Source: Phycisphaerae bacterium (GTDB taxonomy: Bacteria > Planctomycetota > Phycisphaerae > Sedimentisphaerales > Anaerobacaceae). Taken from it: 64,000 nt of DNA. The stretch is from positions 186,001 to 250,000 of the forward strand of contig JAQTMR010000001.1 of the NCBI GenBank assembly GCA_028714255.1, written 5' to 3'. Shown here piece after piece: positions 27,283 through 38,129 of this stretch. A program made the translations under genes and the position numbers. The notes below the pieces were generated by a model. The model searched no databases and had not been told where the DNA came from. It saw nothing but the letters and a program-made list of their open reading frames with translations. Every line of letters starts with the position of its first letter. Position 1 is the first letter of the stretch.

Positions 27283-29070
27283 TTACACCTTTGCACAATC
27301 CGCCAAATTGTTGGATTTGTCGAGCACCTTTTGCAGTGCGGGCAGGAGGTAGATTCGGACAACGGTGTCCCAGCTCATATTTTTAGCCAGGGCATAGCCG
27401 GTCTTAATCATACTCTCTGCCTCGAATTCGTTTTTCGCCAGTCGCGAGCAGACCAGCATCGCAACCTTTTCGCTGATGCTGTGCTCTATATGAGTGCGCA
27501 CGGATTCGTCGATTTTGAGCAGGTCGGCAACGTTTGGCGAGGAATGGCCGTTCAAGCGGGTGTAATCTGCGATGACGAGGTTCCTGACGTCTTCTGCGCC
27601 TGTAATATCGAGTACGAAGCCGGCGCATCCGCAGACGCTGCTTACGACGCATATCCCGCCGAAGGTCAAAGGCTCAAGCTGGGCGATGCCGAACGGCTCA
27701 TAAATGCTCTGGCCGAACTCGACGTCGCTGCCTTTGCGGACATCCATAAACTCCATATCTTCGGGCATTCTCCTGCCGCAGCTGGGCCGGTCGAATCCGA
27801 ACTGGTTGATGAAGACGATTTTTATATTTTTGCTTTTTGCGTTGAAATGCTGAACGCCTGTATAGAAGGCGGCTTCCCCGCCGGACAGGTCCGGCATGCC
27901 TTCGCGATGTGCGACGGGCCAGTTATATTCGGATTCCATATTATAGATATCGCTGCCGCGTCTGCGTGAGACTTCGGTGGCGAGCAGGAACATCACGCCG
28001 GTCTTGTTCTGCGTTCTGAATTCCTGTTCTATCGTTTCGAGCACCTCTAAATCGCGCCAGAGGCCTTTGCTTTTCACCAGCCGGGTAACGTGCGTGAAAA
28101 TGTAATCTGGCTTATAGCCCAGGAGTGTTTCGCAATAGCGCTGCAGTTTTTCTTTGGAGCGCAATTTGTCGGCGAGAGTAATTTGATAAGCTGGTATGCC
28201 GTTATAGACAATATCGATATTCATTTTATCGAATTCAGGCGCCAAGAATCGCAGCTCGTCAACGACGTAATCGCCGACGGCGCATATAGCATCGCAGTGT
28301 TTGGATGCGTCCACGAGTACGTGCTTGAAGTAATGGCTCTGGTCGCCGAAGACATCCGCGATATGGAGGTTGTTTTCGCGTGCCTTTTTCATGGTATTGT
28401 AAAACATCGTGTCATGGCCGGGATTGCCTTCGACGATGCGGCGCATGGTTGCCACTTCGTGCGCGTAGAAAACGGTTTTGAAATCACACGTCGGTTCGAG
28501 CATGGCCGCCAGTGCTGTGGGCATTCCCATAAACTCGTGCGAGATTACGATTGTCGGGTCCTTAGCCGCTCCGATTGCCTTAAGAGCGGCGATTGCCGCC
28601 GGGGCAAGACGAACATACTGCTCGAATTCCCACAGGTTTTCATACATATTACTGCGGATTCCGAAGCGTTCGTACATTCTTCTTTTGAAATCGTTGACCA
28701 TATTTTTGTCGGCCTGCGTTACGTCGATGAGCAGCACTTCGGGCGAACTTTTTACGCCCGTGTGCTTGTCAATGAATGTTCGTCTGCCGTAAACGATGCC
28801 GACGTTATAATGACTTTCGATTTTTTGAAATGCCTCGAGGTATCCGGTTTTTACGAGTCCATCGACCGAGGAATAGAGCACTTCGCTATTTTCGCCGAGG
28901 CGACTGGATACGGGCCCTTCGGTTGAGAACAACGGGCCGACAAGAATTGACCTGCCGACCGATTCAAGATAGGAATTGCAGGTGAAGAAGCCCTGCAGGA
29001 CGGCGCCTATGCCGCCGATTTTGCCGACTATCTCGTGGGTAACGTGCACTACTGTCGTCTCATTAGCCAT
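27283..29070 (-). CDS. Glycosyltransferase, glycogen-synthase-like
   Basis: VVHVTHEIVGKIGGIGAVLQG N-terminus, FVTHVTRLVKSKGL-like region (IFTHVTRLVKSKGLWRDL), QSIYEPFGIAQLEPLTFGGICVVSSVCG donor-binding region. Confidence 0.8.
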   Translation of the reverse strand: MANETTVVHVTHEIVGKIGGIGAVLQGFFTCNSYLESVGRSILVGPLFSTEGPVSSRLGENSEVLYSSVDGLVKTGYLEAFQKIESHYNVGIVYGRRTFIDKHTGVKSSPEVLLIDVTQADKNMVNDFKRRMYERFGIRSNMYENLWEFEQYVRLAPAAIAALKAIGAAKDPTIVISHEFMGMPTALAAMLEPTCDFKTVFYAHEVATMRRIVEGNPGHDTMFYNTMKKARENNLHIADVFGDQSHYFKHVLVDASKHCDAICAVGDYVVDELRFLAPEFDKMNIDIVYNGIPAYQITLADKLRSKEKLQRYCETLLGYKPDYIFTHVTRLVKSKGLWRDLEVLETIEQEFRTQNKTGVMFLLATEVSRRRGSDIYNMESEYNWPVAHREGMPDLSGGEAAFYTGVQHFNAKSKNIKIVFINQFGFDRPSCGRRMPEDMEFMDVRKGSDVEFGQSIYEPFGIAQLEPLTFGGICVVSSVCGCAGFVLDITGAEDVRNLVIADYTRLNGHSSPNVADLLKIDESVRTHIEHSISEKVAMLVCSRLAKNEFEAESMIKTGYALAKNMSWDTVVRIYLLPALQKVLDKSNNLADCAKV

Positions 29071-29265
29071 ATTAAATTTCTCTCCGTGTTGTAGCTGCAG
29101 TATTAATTTTTGTTAAACCGATTCTGTGTAAAATATAGGAAATAGATTCACTGCTGTCAAACTGGAGAAGTTCATCGGGACAGTAAATTTTATGGTCTGA
29201 AAAAAACGGGACGGATTCGCAGTTTAGGGACGTTTTTTTGAGACGCTGGAACCGCCGAGGCCGAT

Positions 29266-29772
29266 TTATTTAATTTTGGCTCTCAGGTCCCTTACCAGGC
29301 CTGCAAGTACATGCGGGGGGATATCAGCCAGTTCCGGCTCGGGTATTTCGCTAAGGGCCACGCCATCGAGAATTTTTAAGGCCCTTTGGCCGCAGTAGAT
29401 TATGGAAGGTTCAAGTCTCGCAGACTGCTCCAGGTCGGCTTCTGCCATCAGTCTTAAATAGTTGACTATGTTTCTCTTGAGCTCGTCATCACCTAACTGG
29501 TATACAGGGACGGCCCTTTCGGGCGAGTCTTCAAGTACCTCATCTTTTTCGCGCAATATTTCCTGTTCAATTCTGCGTGTTTCTGCGAGGAGTCTTTTTT
29601 GTTCTTCCAGCTCGGCTGAATCTACCGGCGCGAGTCTAAGTTCTTCTTCAGTATCGGCAGCGGGTACATATATTTTGCTGCCGCAGCCCGGGCACTTCCC
29701 CCATCTTCCACCGGCGTTGTCCGGGGCCTTTATCTCTTTATCACAATGCTCGCAACGGAAAGTTATAGCCAT
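29266..29772 (-). CDS. Zinc-ribbon domain protein
   Basis: ITFRCEHCDKEIKAPDNAGGRWGKCPGCGSKIYVP; start at internal Met. Confidence 0.75.
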   Translation of the reverse strand: MAITFRCEHCDKEIKAPDNAGGRWGKCPGCGSKIYVPAADTEEELRLAPVDSAELEEQKRLLAETRRIEQEILREKDEVLEDSPERAVPVYQLGDDELKRNIVNYLRLMAEADLEQSARLEPSIIYCGQRALKILDGVALSEIPEPELADIPPHVLAGLVRDLRAKIK

Positions 29773-29811
29773 TTTGTCGCCTCCCAATAATTTATTGCGA
29801 TTGTCTGTCAG

Positions 29812-30165
29812 CTATTTACTTTTTTTGTATTCTGCGGTTACCTCCGTGGTTATTCCGCCACGGGGAGTAAACCGCGAGGTAACTTTCATCTCGCGCGGCC
29901 TGCAGACGCCGGACAAATCATCCAATATGTCATTTGTCAGAGCTTCGTAAAAGATGCCCTTATTGCGGTAGCTTTGCAGGTAGAATTTGAGGCTCTTTAG
30001 CTCGATGCAAAGCTTGGCGGGGCAATACTCGATGAGAATCTCGCCGAAGTCGGGATGGCCAGTTCGAGGGCAGACACTGGTAAATTCGGGACATTTGATT
30101 GTTATCCAATAGCTGCGTTTGGGATTAGGGTTGTCGAATAATTCTATTTTCGGCTTTTTGCCCAT
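29812..30165 (-). CDS. queF: NADPH-dependent 7-cyano-7-deazaguanine reductase
   Basis: [50 protein letters not shown]; start at [10 protein letters not shown]. Confidence 0.95.
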   Translation of the reverse strand: MGKKPKIELFDNPNPKRSYWITIKCPEFTSVCPRTGHPDFGEILIEYCPAKLCIELKSLKFYLQSYRNKGIFYEALTNDILDDLSGVCRPREMKVTSRFTPRGGITTEVTAEYKKSK

Positions 30166-30392
30166 AGTGCCTCGCTTATGCAAATCCTTTACTGTCAATA
30201 TAACCCCGATTTCAGTTGGAAACAAGCGAAATCAGACAATATGGGGGAAAATGAGAGTTTTCTAAAAAACGTTGTATTGGACAGGTATTTTGGGTATATT
30301 AGCGGCCGAGGTCCTGGACGATGGGTCCGGGCAGGGTTAAACGGCACAAAGAGTTGTAGTGCACTTGTTATTTTATGAAAGGAAGAGGCACA

Positions 30393-30989
30393 ATGAGTAA
30401 AAGATGGTTTATCGCAGGTTGTATCATCGCGGAACTGGTTTTAGTATTTTCGGGCTGTGGGATACTGCATGCAGAGACAGCAGATGCCAACGCAGCGACG
30501 GCAGCTGCCCCATTCGTTCTTCGAGTAAATTGCGGCGCAGTTGAGCCTTACACTGATGCAGCGGGGAACGTATGGCAGCCTGACCAGCTTCTTGAAGAAG
30601 GCAACACATGGGGAGCTGAAGACGGTATGACCGTTGACCGCGGCGAGTTGAATATCGAAGGAAGTGACGTAGCGAAGGTTTATGAGACAGAACGCTATAT
30701 GGTTTCTTCATACAAATTCCAGGTGCCCAATGGTAAATATACTGTGCGGATGCACTTCGCAGAGACATACGCAGGGATAGGCGGCGAAGAAGAAAGAGTC
30801 TTCTCTGTAAGCATTAACGGGGAAACCGTTGCTAAAGACATCGACCCCTTTAAAGATGGCGGTGGCCTGGAAAAACCCGTAGTCAAGGAAGTCAAAGGCG
30901 TGGCAGTAGCCAATGGCGAACTGGTTATCGGCTTTGAAATGAATATTGAAAATCCTGAGATTAACGGCATTGAAATAATTGCTGAGTAA
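30393..30989 (+). CDS. Malectin-domain (putative) lipoprotein/secreted protein
   Basis: Signal/lipobox LVLVFSGCG; FVLRVNCGAVEPYTDAAGNVWQPDQ...YKFQVPNGKYTVRMHFAETY...FSVSINGE is malectin-like. Confidence 0.8.
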   Translation: MSKRWFIAGCIIAELVLVFSGCGILHAETADANAATAAAPFVLRVNCGAVEPYTDAAGNVWQPDQLLEEGNTWGAEDGMTVDRGELNIEGSDVAKVYETERYMVSSYKFQVPNGKYTVRMHFAETYAGIGGEEERVFSVSINGETVAKDIDPFKDGGGLEKPVVKEVKGVAVANGELVIGFEMNIENPEINGIEIIAE

Positions 30990-31008
30990 TTTCTGATAGG
31001 AAATAGCG

Positions 31009-31716
31009 GTGGCGGAAAAAAGGGCAGTTGTTCTACTAAGCGGCGGCCTTGATTCAGCTACGACTTTGGCCATAGCCCGCAGTGAAGGTTTCTGTTGCTA
31101 TGCCTTGACCTGCGGTTATGGCCAAAGGCACCGCATAGAAATCGAAGCTGCGAAAAGGATAGCTGATTATCTTGGAGTAATCGAGCATCGCCGCATCGAT
31201 ATCGACTTGGCGCAGTTCGGCGGTTCAGCGTTGACCGATTCGGCGATTGAAGTGCCAAAGGACAGAGCCGAGCTGGGCAAATTCGGCCAGATACCGCTGA
31301 CATATGTACCCGCCCGCAATACGATATTTTTGAGCTACGCACTTGCCTGGGCCGAAGTGCTCGGCGCGTTCGATATTTTCATAGGCGTAAACGCAACCGA
31401 TTACAGCGGGTATCCGGACTGCAGGGCGGAATTTATAAAGGCCTTCGAGAAAACAGCCAACCTTGCCACTGCCTCGGCGGTCGAGCATAAGGGCCAATAC
31501 CATATTCGCACGCCGATTATAGAGATGACAAAGGGACAGATTATTTCGACAGGTACAAAGCTCGGCGTCGATTATTCTCTGACGCACAGTTGTTACGACC
31601 CGGACAAGCAAGGCAGAAGCTGCGGGCGGTGCGACTCATGCAGATTAAGATTAAAAGGCTTTGCTGAAGCTGGTCTTAAAGACCCGATTGAATATCAAGT
31701 GACGAGTAACAAATGA
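31009..31716 (+). CDS. queC: 7-cyano-7-deazaguanine synthase
   Basis: [19 protein letters not shown]-terminal [28 protein letters not shown] start at GTG/ATG near 31009. Confidence 0.96.
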   Translation: MAEKRAVVLLSGGLDSATTLAIARSEGFCCYALTCGYGQRHRIEIEAAKRIADYLGVIEHRRIDIDLAQFGGSALTDSAIEVPKDRAELGKFGQIPLTYVPARNTIFLSYALAWAEVLGAFDIFIGVNATDYSGYPDCRAEFIKAFEKTANLATASAVEHKGQYHIRTPIIEMTKGQIISTGTKLGVDYSLTHSCYDPDKQGRSCGRCDSCRLRLKGFAEAGLKDPIEYQVTSNK

Positions 31717-32384
31717 AAGTGAGCGAAATTTTCTATTCGCTTCAGGGGGAAGGATTCCTAACAGGTGTTCCGAGCGTGTTTATTCGCCTGGCGGGATGTC
31801 CTTTACGCTGCCGATGGTGCGATACGAAATACGCGCAGGATAACAAGGCTGGGAGCGATTACAGCGTTGAAGAAATCGTGCAGAAAGTCGAGCAGCAGGA
31901 GAAAAGTAAATTCATCGTAATCACCGGCGGAGAACCTATGACAAATCCGGATTTGCCGGGGCTGGTGCAAAAATTAAAGGCATCCGGCAGGCATATAACG
32001 ATTGAAACAGCAGGAATTAAATTTGTGCCGGGGCTGGCCTGTGATTTGATGAGCATCAGCCCAAAATTGAGTAATTCCGTTCCGACAGAGGCAAAATTTT
32101 CAGATTCGATGCTGGAAATAACTGTTTTAAACAAGCTGATTGATAATTACAAATATCAATTGAAATTTGTAGTCGATTCACAAAACGACTTGCCGGAGAT
32201 ACAGCAGATAATAGAGAAAATAGGCGGCGTCGATACGGGAAAAGTAATGTTAATGCCGCAGGCAGCCACAAGGGATGAATTTTTAGCCAAATCGCCTATG
32301 GTTGAGGAAATGTGCAAGCATAGCGGATTTACATTTTCGTCACGTCTGCAGGTTCTGCTCTGGAACAACAAAAGAGGCACGTGA
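31713..32384 (+). CDS. queE: 7-carboxy-7-deazaguanine synthase (radical SAM)
   Basis: [37 protein letters not shown]; overlaps queC stop by 4 nt. Confidence 0.96.
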   Translation: MKVSEIFYSLQGEGFLTGVPSVFIRLAGCPLRCRWCDTKYAQDNKAGSDYSVEEIVQKVEQQEKSKFIVITGGEPMTNPDLPGLVQKLKASGRHITIETAGIKFVPGLACDLMSISPKLSNSVPTEAKFSDSMLEITVLNKLIDNYKYQLKFVVDSQNDLPEIQQIIEKIGGVDTGKVMLMPQAATRDEFLAKSPMVEEMCKHSGFTFSSRLQVLLWNNKRGT

Positions 32385-32434
32385 ACTTACCGATTGACAG
32401 AAAATCATAAATAGTGAATAATAAACTTTGCTTC

Positions 32435-32517
32435 GCCCGGGTGGCGGAATTGGCAGACGCGCTAGCTTGAGGTGCTAGTGGGAATATCCCTTGCAGGTTC
32501 AAATCCTGTCCCGGGCA
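32435..32517 (+). tRNA. tRNA-Leu (anticodon GAG)
   Basis: Acceptor gcccggg/cccgggc, anticodon arm ctagc-TTGAGGT-gctag, long variable arm, T-loop ggttcaaatcc; CCA not encoded. Confidence 0.95.
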
Positions 32518-32600
32518 ATCGGATTTGTCATTTTTATGATATTATTTTCTTGACTGTATCGGAGGAATAAGTATAGTACCACGATAAGATTTTTGCTTTT

Positions 32601-32654
32601 AAACCCCTGCTTTTTTCCTCTCTCCCCTCCCTCCGCAGAGCAGGGGTTTTTTTT
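32601..32654 (+). terminator. Rho-independent terminator
   Basis: aaacccctgct ... agcaggggttt followed by T-run, 3' of the tRNA. Confidence 0.75.
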
Positions 32655-32976
32655 ATTGCTTAGGGCTCGACACGGCCCGGCGCCCAGGCATAGACGAGTT
32701 TTCGCTATTTGCCTTGGCTGCGGTCGTCTTTTCCCTCTTGATTCGTCTTCTCTTGAGAATATCATCCCGGACTTCCTGGATTGTATCTATATTTTTAGCC
32801 TTAGCCTTTTGGCCTTTGAAGGTATAAATCAAACTGCCTGTTACCAAAGCCACTATGAAGACCCATACAGAGAATCCGTAAGGACAGACAAGTCCGTAGT
32901 TTTCTATTGCGGTAAGACCGGCCAGGGCAATAGCCGCGATTCCACACCACATCGTAATAAGCTGCTTCTGGTTCAT
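32653..32976 (-). CDS. Small membrane protein (two TM segments), unknown
   Basis: MNQKQLITMWCGIAAIALAGLTAIENYGLVCPYGFSVWVFIVALVTGSLIYTF. Confidence 0.6.
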   Translation of the reverse strand: MNQKQLITMWCGIAAIALAGLTAIENYGLVCPYGFSVWVFIVALVTGSLIYTFKGQKAKAKNIDTIQEVRDDILKRRRIKREKTTAAKANSENSSMPGRRAVSSPKQ

Positions 32977-32991
32977 AATCCAAATCTCCTA

Positions 32992-34371
32992 TCAAGTCAG
33001 GCCTAATCGCTCGGCCTCGGCGTCGAGTCCATATTGCTTCATTTTTTTGTATAAAGTTGTGCGGTTTATCTGTAATGCCTTGGCGGTTTCCTGCCTGTTC
33101 CAGTAGTTGGCTTCAAGGGCCTGACGAATGAGGTTTTTCTCCGGCTCAGCCAACGCATCTTTTAAGCTCATTGGTTTATACGCCTTTTGCCCCTGCTGGT
33201 GTTTGACAGAATCGGGCAAATCGAAAGGACCAATGAATTTATCTTTACTAAGCAGAACCGCACGTTCGATTGTGTTTTCGAGTTCGCGTATGTTGCCGGG
33301 CCAGGGATAACGCTCCAGATATTCCATCGCCTCATCGGTGATACCGAGCTTTTCTTTATTGTGCTGCGTACAATAGACCTGCAAAAAATACTTTGCCAGC
33401 AGCCTAATGTCCCCTACCCTATCGCACAGAGGCGGCAGTTCGATTGTTACCACATTTATCCGGTAATATAAATCTTCCCTGAACCTGCCCTGCTTAACTT
33501 CTTCTTTCAGGTCTCTGTTGGAAGCAAGCAATATCCGAGTGTCAACCGTTTCTGTTTTATTACTGCCGACCGCCTCAAACTGCCTTTCCTCGAGTACCCG
33601 CAGCAGTTTTGTCTGAAAGGCCGGTGAGGCGTTTCCGATTTCATCGAGGAAAATCGTGCCGGTATCGGCAGCCAGAAATTTGCCTTCTTTGTTGTTTACG
33701 GCGCCGGTGAACGCTCCTCTGACATGGCCGAACAATTCGCTTTCGAGCAGTGTTTCGGGCAATGCTCCGCAGCCGACCTCTATAAAGGGCTTGTCCTTTC
33801 GGCCCGAACGATGATGTATTGCCCTGGCGAGCATGCTTTTACCTGTACCCGAAGGCCCTGCCATTAGTATTGTCGTTTTGCTGTCGGCAACGGCATCTAC
33901 AAGCTCGAAAATTTTCGCCATTTTGTAATCGTGGCTGATTATATTTTCCAAACTGTATTTTTGTTCGAGCTGCAATCGCAAATTTTCGTTTTCGCTCATA
34001 AGCGATTGCTGTTTAATCGCCCTTTCCACCACCAGCCGGAGCTCATCATCGACTATCGGCTTGGTAAGATAATCGTAGGCTCCGCTTTTTATGGCTCTGA
34101 CGGCACTATCGATGCTGCCATAGCCTGTTATCGTAATTACCACTGTTTGCGGATAATTTTTCGCGACGATATCCAATAATTCGAAGCCGTCCCCATCCGG
34201 CAGATTAACATCCGTTATAACAAGACCATAATTTTGCTTCTCCAGCTCGGCAACCGCGGCCTTTACTGTTTCAGCGCCTTTGGTTTTGAATCCTTCGAGC
34301 GATAAAAATTCGCACAGCGAATCCAGTATGATTCTGTCATCGTCCACGATAAGAATATTTTTTGCTCTCAT
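32992..34371 (-). CDS. Sigma-54-dependent response regulator (NtrC family)
   Basis: Receiver [20 protein letters not shown]+ [15 protein letters not shown] and [13 protein letters not shown] (GAFTGA), C-terminal Fis HTH. Confidence 0.96.
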   Translation of the reverse strand: MRAKNILIVDDDRIILDSLCEFLSLEGFKTKGAETVKAAVAELEKQNYGLVITDVNLPDGDGFELLDIVAKNYPQTVVITITGYGSIDSAVRAIKSGAYDYLTKPIVDDELRLVVERAIKQQSLMSENENLRLQLEQKYSLENIISHDYKMAKIFELVDAVADSKTTILMAGPSGTGKSMLARAIHHRSGRKDKPFIEVGCGALPETLLESELFGHVRGAFTGAVNNKEGKFLAADTGTIFLDEIGNASPAFQTKLLRVLEERQFEAVGSNKTETVDTRILLASNRDLKEEVKQGRFREDLYYRINVVTIELPPLCDRVGDIRLLAKYFLQVYCTQHNKEKLGITDEAMEYLERYPWPGNIRELENTIERAVLLSKDKFIGPFDLPDSVKHQQGQKAYKPMSLKDALAEPEKNLIRQALEANYWNRQETAKALQINRTTLYKKMKQYGLDAEAERLGLT

Positions 34372-34388
34372 AGTTTTCCTGTCAGCTT

Positions 34389-35147
34389 TTATGAAACGCC
34401 GGCTGTCATTGGCAAATATACGGTGAATATACTTCCGCCTCCGGGTGCGTTTTCAGCGGTCATCCGGCCGTTGTGTCTTTCAATTATGTCTTTGCATATC
34501 GCCAGTCCCAACCCTGTACCCTTGCCTCTGTCTTTCGTTGTGAAGAACGGCTCGAATATGACATTGGCATTTTCGGGAGCGAAGCCGACGCCCGTGTCAC
34601 GAAATTCGGCCACAACGGTATTATCCGCCTCAAGTCGCGTGGAGATGTGAAGCTGCCCGCCATCCGGCATCGCGTCCAAAGCGTTTTTTATGAGGTTGCA
34701 GAATACCTGAAATAAATTGCCGCTTCGGACTTCCGGTGTTTCCGGTGCGCAGCTCGATGATATCCGAACTTTCGAATTTTCCGCTTTTGCTTCCATTGTC
34801 TTTATGGCGTCCGCAATAATCTGCTCTACCCTGACATGTTCGAACGGCGCATAGGTACTGCGGGAGAATTCCAACAGCTCACTTACGATTTGAACCATTC
34901 TCATAAGTCCCTGCCGGCACTGCGTGAGGTATTCTTTGGCCTTTTCGAGATTTTCCTGCTCAACGATTCTCATCGCAAGATTGAGGTATCGCAATATCCC
35001 ATCCATAGGATTATTTAACTCGTGCGCCACTTTAGAAGTGAGCCTGCCGAGGGTAGCCAGTCTTTCAGTGTCCGCCAACCGCTTCTGGGCATTGGATTTT
35101 TTGATGATGTCTGCCTTTTCAGGTGGTATTTTTTCGCGGCCTGGCAT
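34389..35147 (-). CDS. Sensor histidine kinase, short, no obvious sensor domain
   Basis: TLGRLTSKVAHELNNPMDGILR H-box, FCNLIKNALDAMPDGG N-box, GKGTGLGLAICKDIIERHNG G-box. Confidence 0.93.
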   Translation of the reverse strand: MPGREKIPPEKADIIKKSNAQKRLADTERLATLGRLTSKVAHELNNPMDGILRYLNLAMRIVEQENLEKAKEYLTQCRQGLMRMVQIVSELLEFSRSTYAPFEHVRVEQIIADAIKTMEAKAENSKVRISSSCAPETPEVRSGNLFQVFCNLIKNALDAMPDGGQLHISTRLEADNTVVAEFRDTGVGFAPENANVIFEPFFTTKDRGKGTGLGLAICKDIIERHNGRMTAENAPGGGSIFTVYLPMTAGVS

Positions 35148-35516
35148 AGTTCTACATTACCTCTTATGGATGTTGAAAAAAAACAACACGTCTGTTCTTT
35201 TTTCGGATTGAATGGAGTGCCTGTTTAGTAAAAAGCGTAACATTATACAGACTAAGCAACTAACCGGTTTTTTTCGGTCCTTGTGTTCAACTTAGACACC
35301 AAAAACGAACTTTCGGCGTTGTTATTTCACAACACTGCGGATGTCCCGCTGAGCGAATCTGTCATAAACAACAGTGGTGATGCCGTTTAACTTTATGGCT
35401 GGTAAGCAGTTGTAAAAGTAAAAATGGGCTATTTGCTCATCGCTGTTTTGGTATGTACTTTGCTCAACTATGCAAGTTAGTCGCAGAGAATAATCGAAAA
35501 CGGAGCAGAAAGGCAG

Positions 35517-35843
35517 GTGATGGATAGCTCTGAAAAACGAAGGTTCAAGCGATTGCAAATAACGCTTGGTTTATCGTGCCGAAAAGTCGGCTCGACAGCA
35601 GATACGCTCTATAACGGCCGCACGATAAACGTAAGTCCGGGTGGTTTGTATTTCGAGACCACCGATGTTGCTTTTGAAAAAGGGAATCTCTTAAAGGTGG
35701 ATTTGACAATACCGCCTACGCCGGGCCTGCTTGAATTCGGCGGGAGGATTTCAGGTTTCGGCAAGGTCTTGAGAACCTGTTCGCATCACGGAAAGCATGG
35801 CGTTGCTCTCGAATTCTACCGGCCTCCAAAGCTCTGCACATAA
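35517..35843 (+). CDS. PilZ-domain protein
   Basis: RRFKRLQITLGLSCR...TINVSPGGLYFETTD...VDLTIPP: RxxxR and (D/N)xSxxG-like PilZ motifs. Confidence 0.8.
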   Translation: MMDSSEKRRFKRLQITLGLSCRKVGSTADTLYNGRTINVSPGGLYFETTDVAFEKGNLLKVDLTIPPTPGLLEFGGRISGFGKVLRTCSHHGKHGVALEFYRPPKLCT

Positions 35844-36055
35844 CGCTTGGTACAGCATTTTATCAGTCCTTCGACTATTCGCCGCTTAAAACTGCTCTTC
35901 TGGGTACGACAAGGAGTCATTTTTTTCTTGCATTTCTGTTCTTGATATGATATAATTGCATTTTATTTGGGGGTAGGGAAACTAATCGCGATTTCATTTC
36001 GTCTGTTCACCGTTCAGCGGAGTTTCTCTGCAAATTATTTAAGGGGAGGAAAAAA

Positions 36056-37045
36056 ATGAAAAATGCGAAAATAACAATTTGTTTGGCAGTTGTGTGTGTG
36101 ATGACAGCGATAAATTTCGCTTCTGCTGAACTCATACGAGGAATTGACATTGATTTTGTAACTGTTGGTAATCCGGGAAATCCGGGTGATACGAGAACCC
36201 CAACACCGGAATATGGGGCTCCTATGGTAGACCCGTACGGCTGTGGTGCAGTTAGTTACAATTACCGTATCGGCAAATACGAGGTTACCAACGCTCAGTG
36301 GAACGCTTTTACAGCCGCGGCCGGCGCCCCCACGGGCAATCATATCGATGCTTACGACGATAGTGCATATTTCACCGGAGCCCAGCAGCCGACCAATTGT
36401 GTAAGCTGGTATGAAGCAGCCCAGTTCTGCAACTGGCTGACCAGCGGCGATAAGAGCCTTGGTGCCTATCAGTTCAGCGGGGACAATTCAAACCCCGGTG
36501 ATTTTTTAGGTATCGACCGCGCAGCGGCCCAAACGACTTATGGTACGATTTATGTCATCCCAACCGAAACTGAATGGTATAAGGCTGCTTATCACCAGAA
36601 CGACGGAGTTACGAACAATTACTGGTTATATCCAACTCAGGGTCAGTGGGACCATCAGCCGACCAACGACCTGATCAATCCCGACCCAGGCAATAATGCT
36701 AATTTTTATTCGCACGGTTGGACCATTGGCAGTCCGGATTACCTGACTGATGTCGGGGAGTTCGAGAACTCCGGCAGCGCCTATGGCACATTTGATCAGG
36801 GCGGCAATGTCTGGGAATGGAACGAAACTCTTGTTGACGGTTCCTCTCGTGGCCTTCGCGGTGGGGGATATGACAACGACTGGTACGTCCCCTTAGGCAC
36901 TCTTCAGTCGGCCTTCCGGAACTACGCCGACCCGACATACGAGAATAAAAAGGCAGGATTCCGTATTGCCGAAGTTCCTGAACCGTGCAGTTTGGTTTTG
37001 CTGTCCATGGGCGGATTGGCCTTGCTTAGAAAACGCAGGGCATAA
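36056..37045 (+). CDS. SUMF1/formylglycine-generating-enzyme-like protein with PEP-CTERM anchor
   Basis: YRIGKYEVTNAQWNAF, GNVWEWNETLVDGSSRGLRGGGYDN, C-terminal VPEPCSLVLLSMGGLALLRKRRA. Confidence 0.92.
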   Translation: MKNAKITICLAVVCVMTAINFASAELIRGIDIDFVTVGNPGNPGDTRTPTPEYGAPMVDPYGCGAVSYNYRIGKYEVTNAQWNAFTAAAGAPTGNHIDAYDDSAYFTGAQQPTNCVSWYEAAQFCNWLTSGDKSLGAYQFSGDNSNPGDFLGIDRAAAQTTYGTIYVIPTETEWYKAAYHQNDGVTNNYWLYPTQGQWDHQPTNDLINPDPGNNANFYSHGWTIGSPDYLTDVGEFENSGSAYGTFDQGGNVWEWNETLVDGSSRGLRGGGYDNDWYVPLGTLQSAFRNYADPTYENKKAGFRIAEVPEPCSLVLLSMGGLALLRKRRA

Positions 37046-37081
37046 AAGACTCGAAAAAACAACGCCTGTTACAAAACAAAG

Positions 37082-37108
37082 GGCCGTGCGAATAACACGG
37101 CCTTTTTT
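37082..37108. terminator. Terminator between convergent genes
   Basis: ggccgtg cgaataa cacggcc tttttt. Confidence 0.75.
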
Positions 37109-37135
37109 CAATTCAGTATTCAGTAAAACGCCGTA

Positions 37136-38014
37136 CTATTCCTCCGGCCAAACGCCCTCGAAGACCTCGACGGCAGGGCCGGTCATATAGACGCAGTTAT
37201 CTTCCTCGCACCAGTTCAAATCCAGGTCGCCTCCAGGCAGATGCGCGGTGCATACTCTTTCCGTTCGCCCCGTAACCACCGCCGCCACACAGCAGGCGCA
37301 GGCGCCCGTTCCGCAGGCAAGGGTAATTCCGCTGCCCCGTTCCCACGTCCGCATAGTAAATTCCGCGGGGCCATCAACCTGAACAAAATGCACATTAGTA
37401 CGGTTGGGGAAAATACGCTGCTTTTCGATAACGGGGCCGAACTTTTCAAGCTCAATTGAACCGACTTCGTCACAGAAAAATACGGCGTGCGGATTCCCCA
37501 TCGATACGCACGTCATTACAAGCGCATGGTTTAGAAATTGCATCGGCTGTTCGATTACTTCTTTAAGCGGTAAATTGACCGGTATGTCCCCGGCGGCTAA
37601 TACGGGCTGGCCCATATTGACGCATACCCTTTGGACCTTGTTATTATTATCGATTATAAGCCCGACGGCTAAAACTCCGCTGCCGGTTTCTATATTCAGC
37701 GATATTGGACAGGCCGGCTGGCCGGGTACGGTAAAGGGCCCCTTGCCCTCGGCCAATTTGTGCTCGAAGGCATATTTGGCCACGCATCGAATACCGTTTC
37801 CGCACATTTCAGCTTCAGAGCCGTCGGCATTGAAGATACGCATTCGCACATCGGCTTTCTCCGAGGGACCTATCAGAATCAAGCCGTCCGAGCCGATGCC
37901 AAAGTGGCGGTCGCTGACAACCTGGGCCAACTCCACAGGGTCAGCGATTTCCTCCTCGAAGCAGTTGACATAAATATAGTCATTGCCAAGGCCGTGCATT
38001 TTCGTAAATCGCAT
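37136..38014 (-). CDS. dapF: Diaminopimelate epimerase
   Basis: MRFTKMHGLGNDYIYVN, NADGSEAEMCGNGIRCVAKY, ERGSGITLACGTGACA. Confidence 0.97.
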   Translation of the reverse strand: MRFTKMHGLGNDYIYVNCFEEEIADPVELAQVVSDRHFGIGSDGLILIGPSEKADVRMRIFNADGSEAEMCGNGIRCVAKYAFEHKLAEGKGPFTVPGQPACPISLNIETGSGVLAVGLIIDNNNKVQRVCVNMGQPVLAAGDIPVNLPLKEVIEQPMQFLNHALVMTCVSMGNPHAVFFCDEVGSIELEKFGPVIEKQRIFPNRTNVHFVQVDGPAEFTMRTWERGSGITLACGTGACACCVAAVVTGRTERVCTAHLPGGDLDLNWCEEDNCVYMTGPAVEVFEGVWPEE

Positions 38015-38129
38015 ACTTCGCTCCTTGCGTAAAAACCTTATTGTATGCGCAGCCGGGAATAAAATCAAGGTCTGTATGGCATATCGATGGTAAACAGCAA
38101 ACAGCTCAAAGGAAGCTACGAGTTACGAA

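Noticed and set aside
35270-35515. Possible structured leader upstream of the PilZ gene
   Set aside because: Some complementary words but no clear long helix or known motif by eye.
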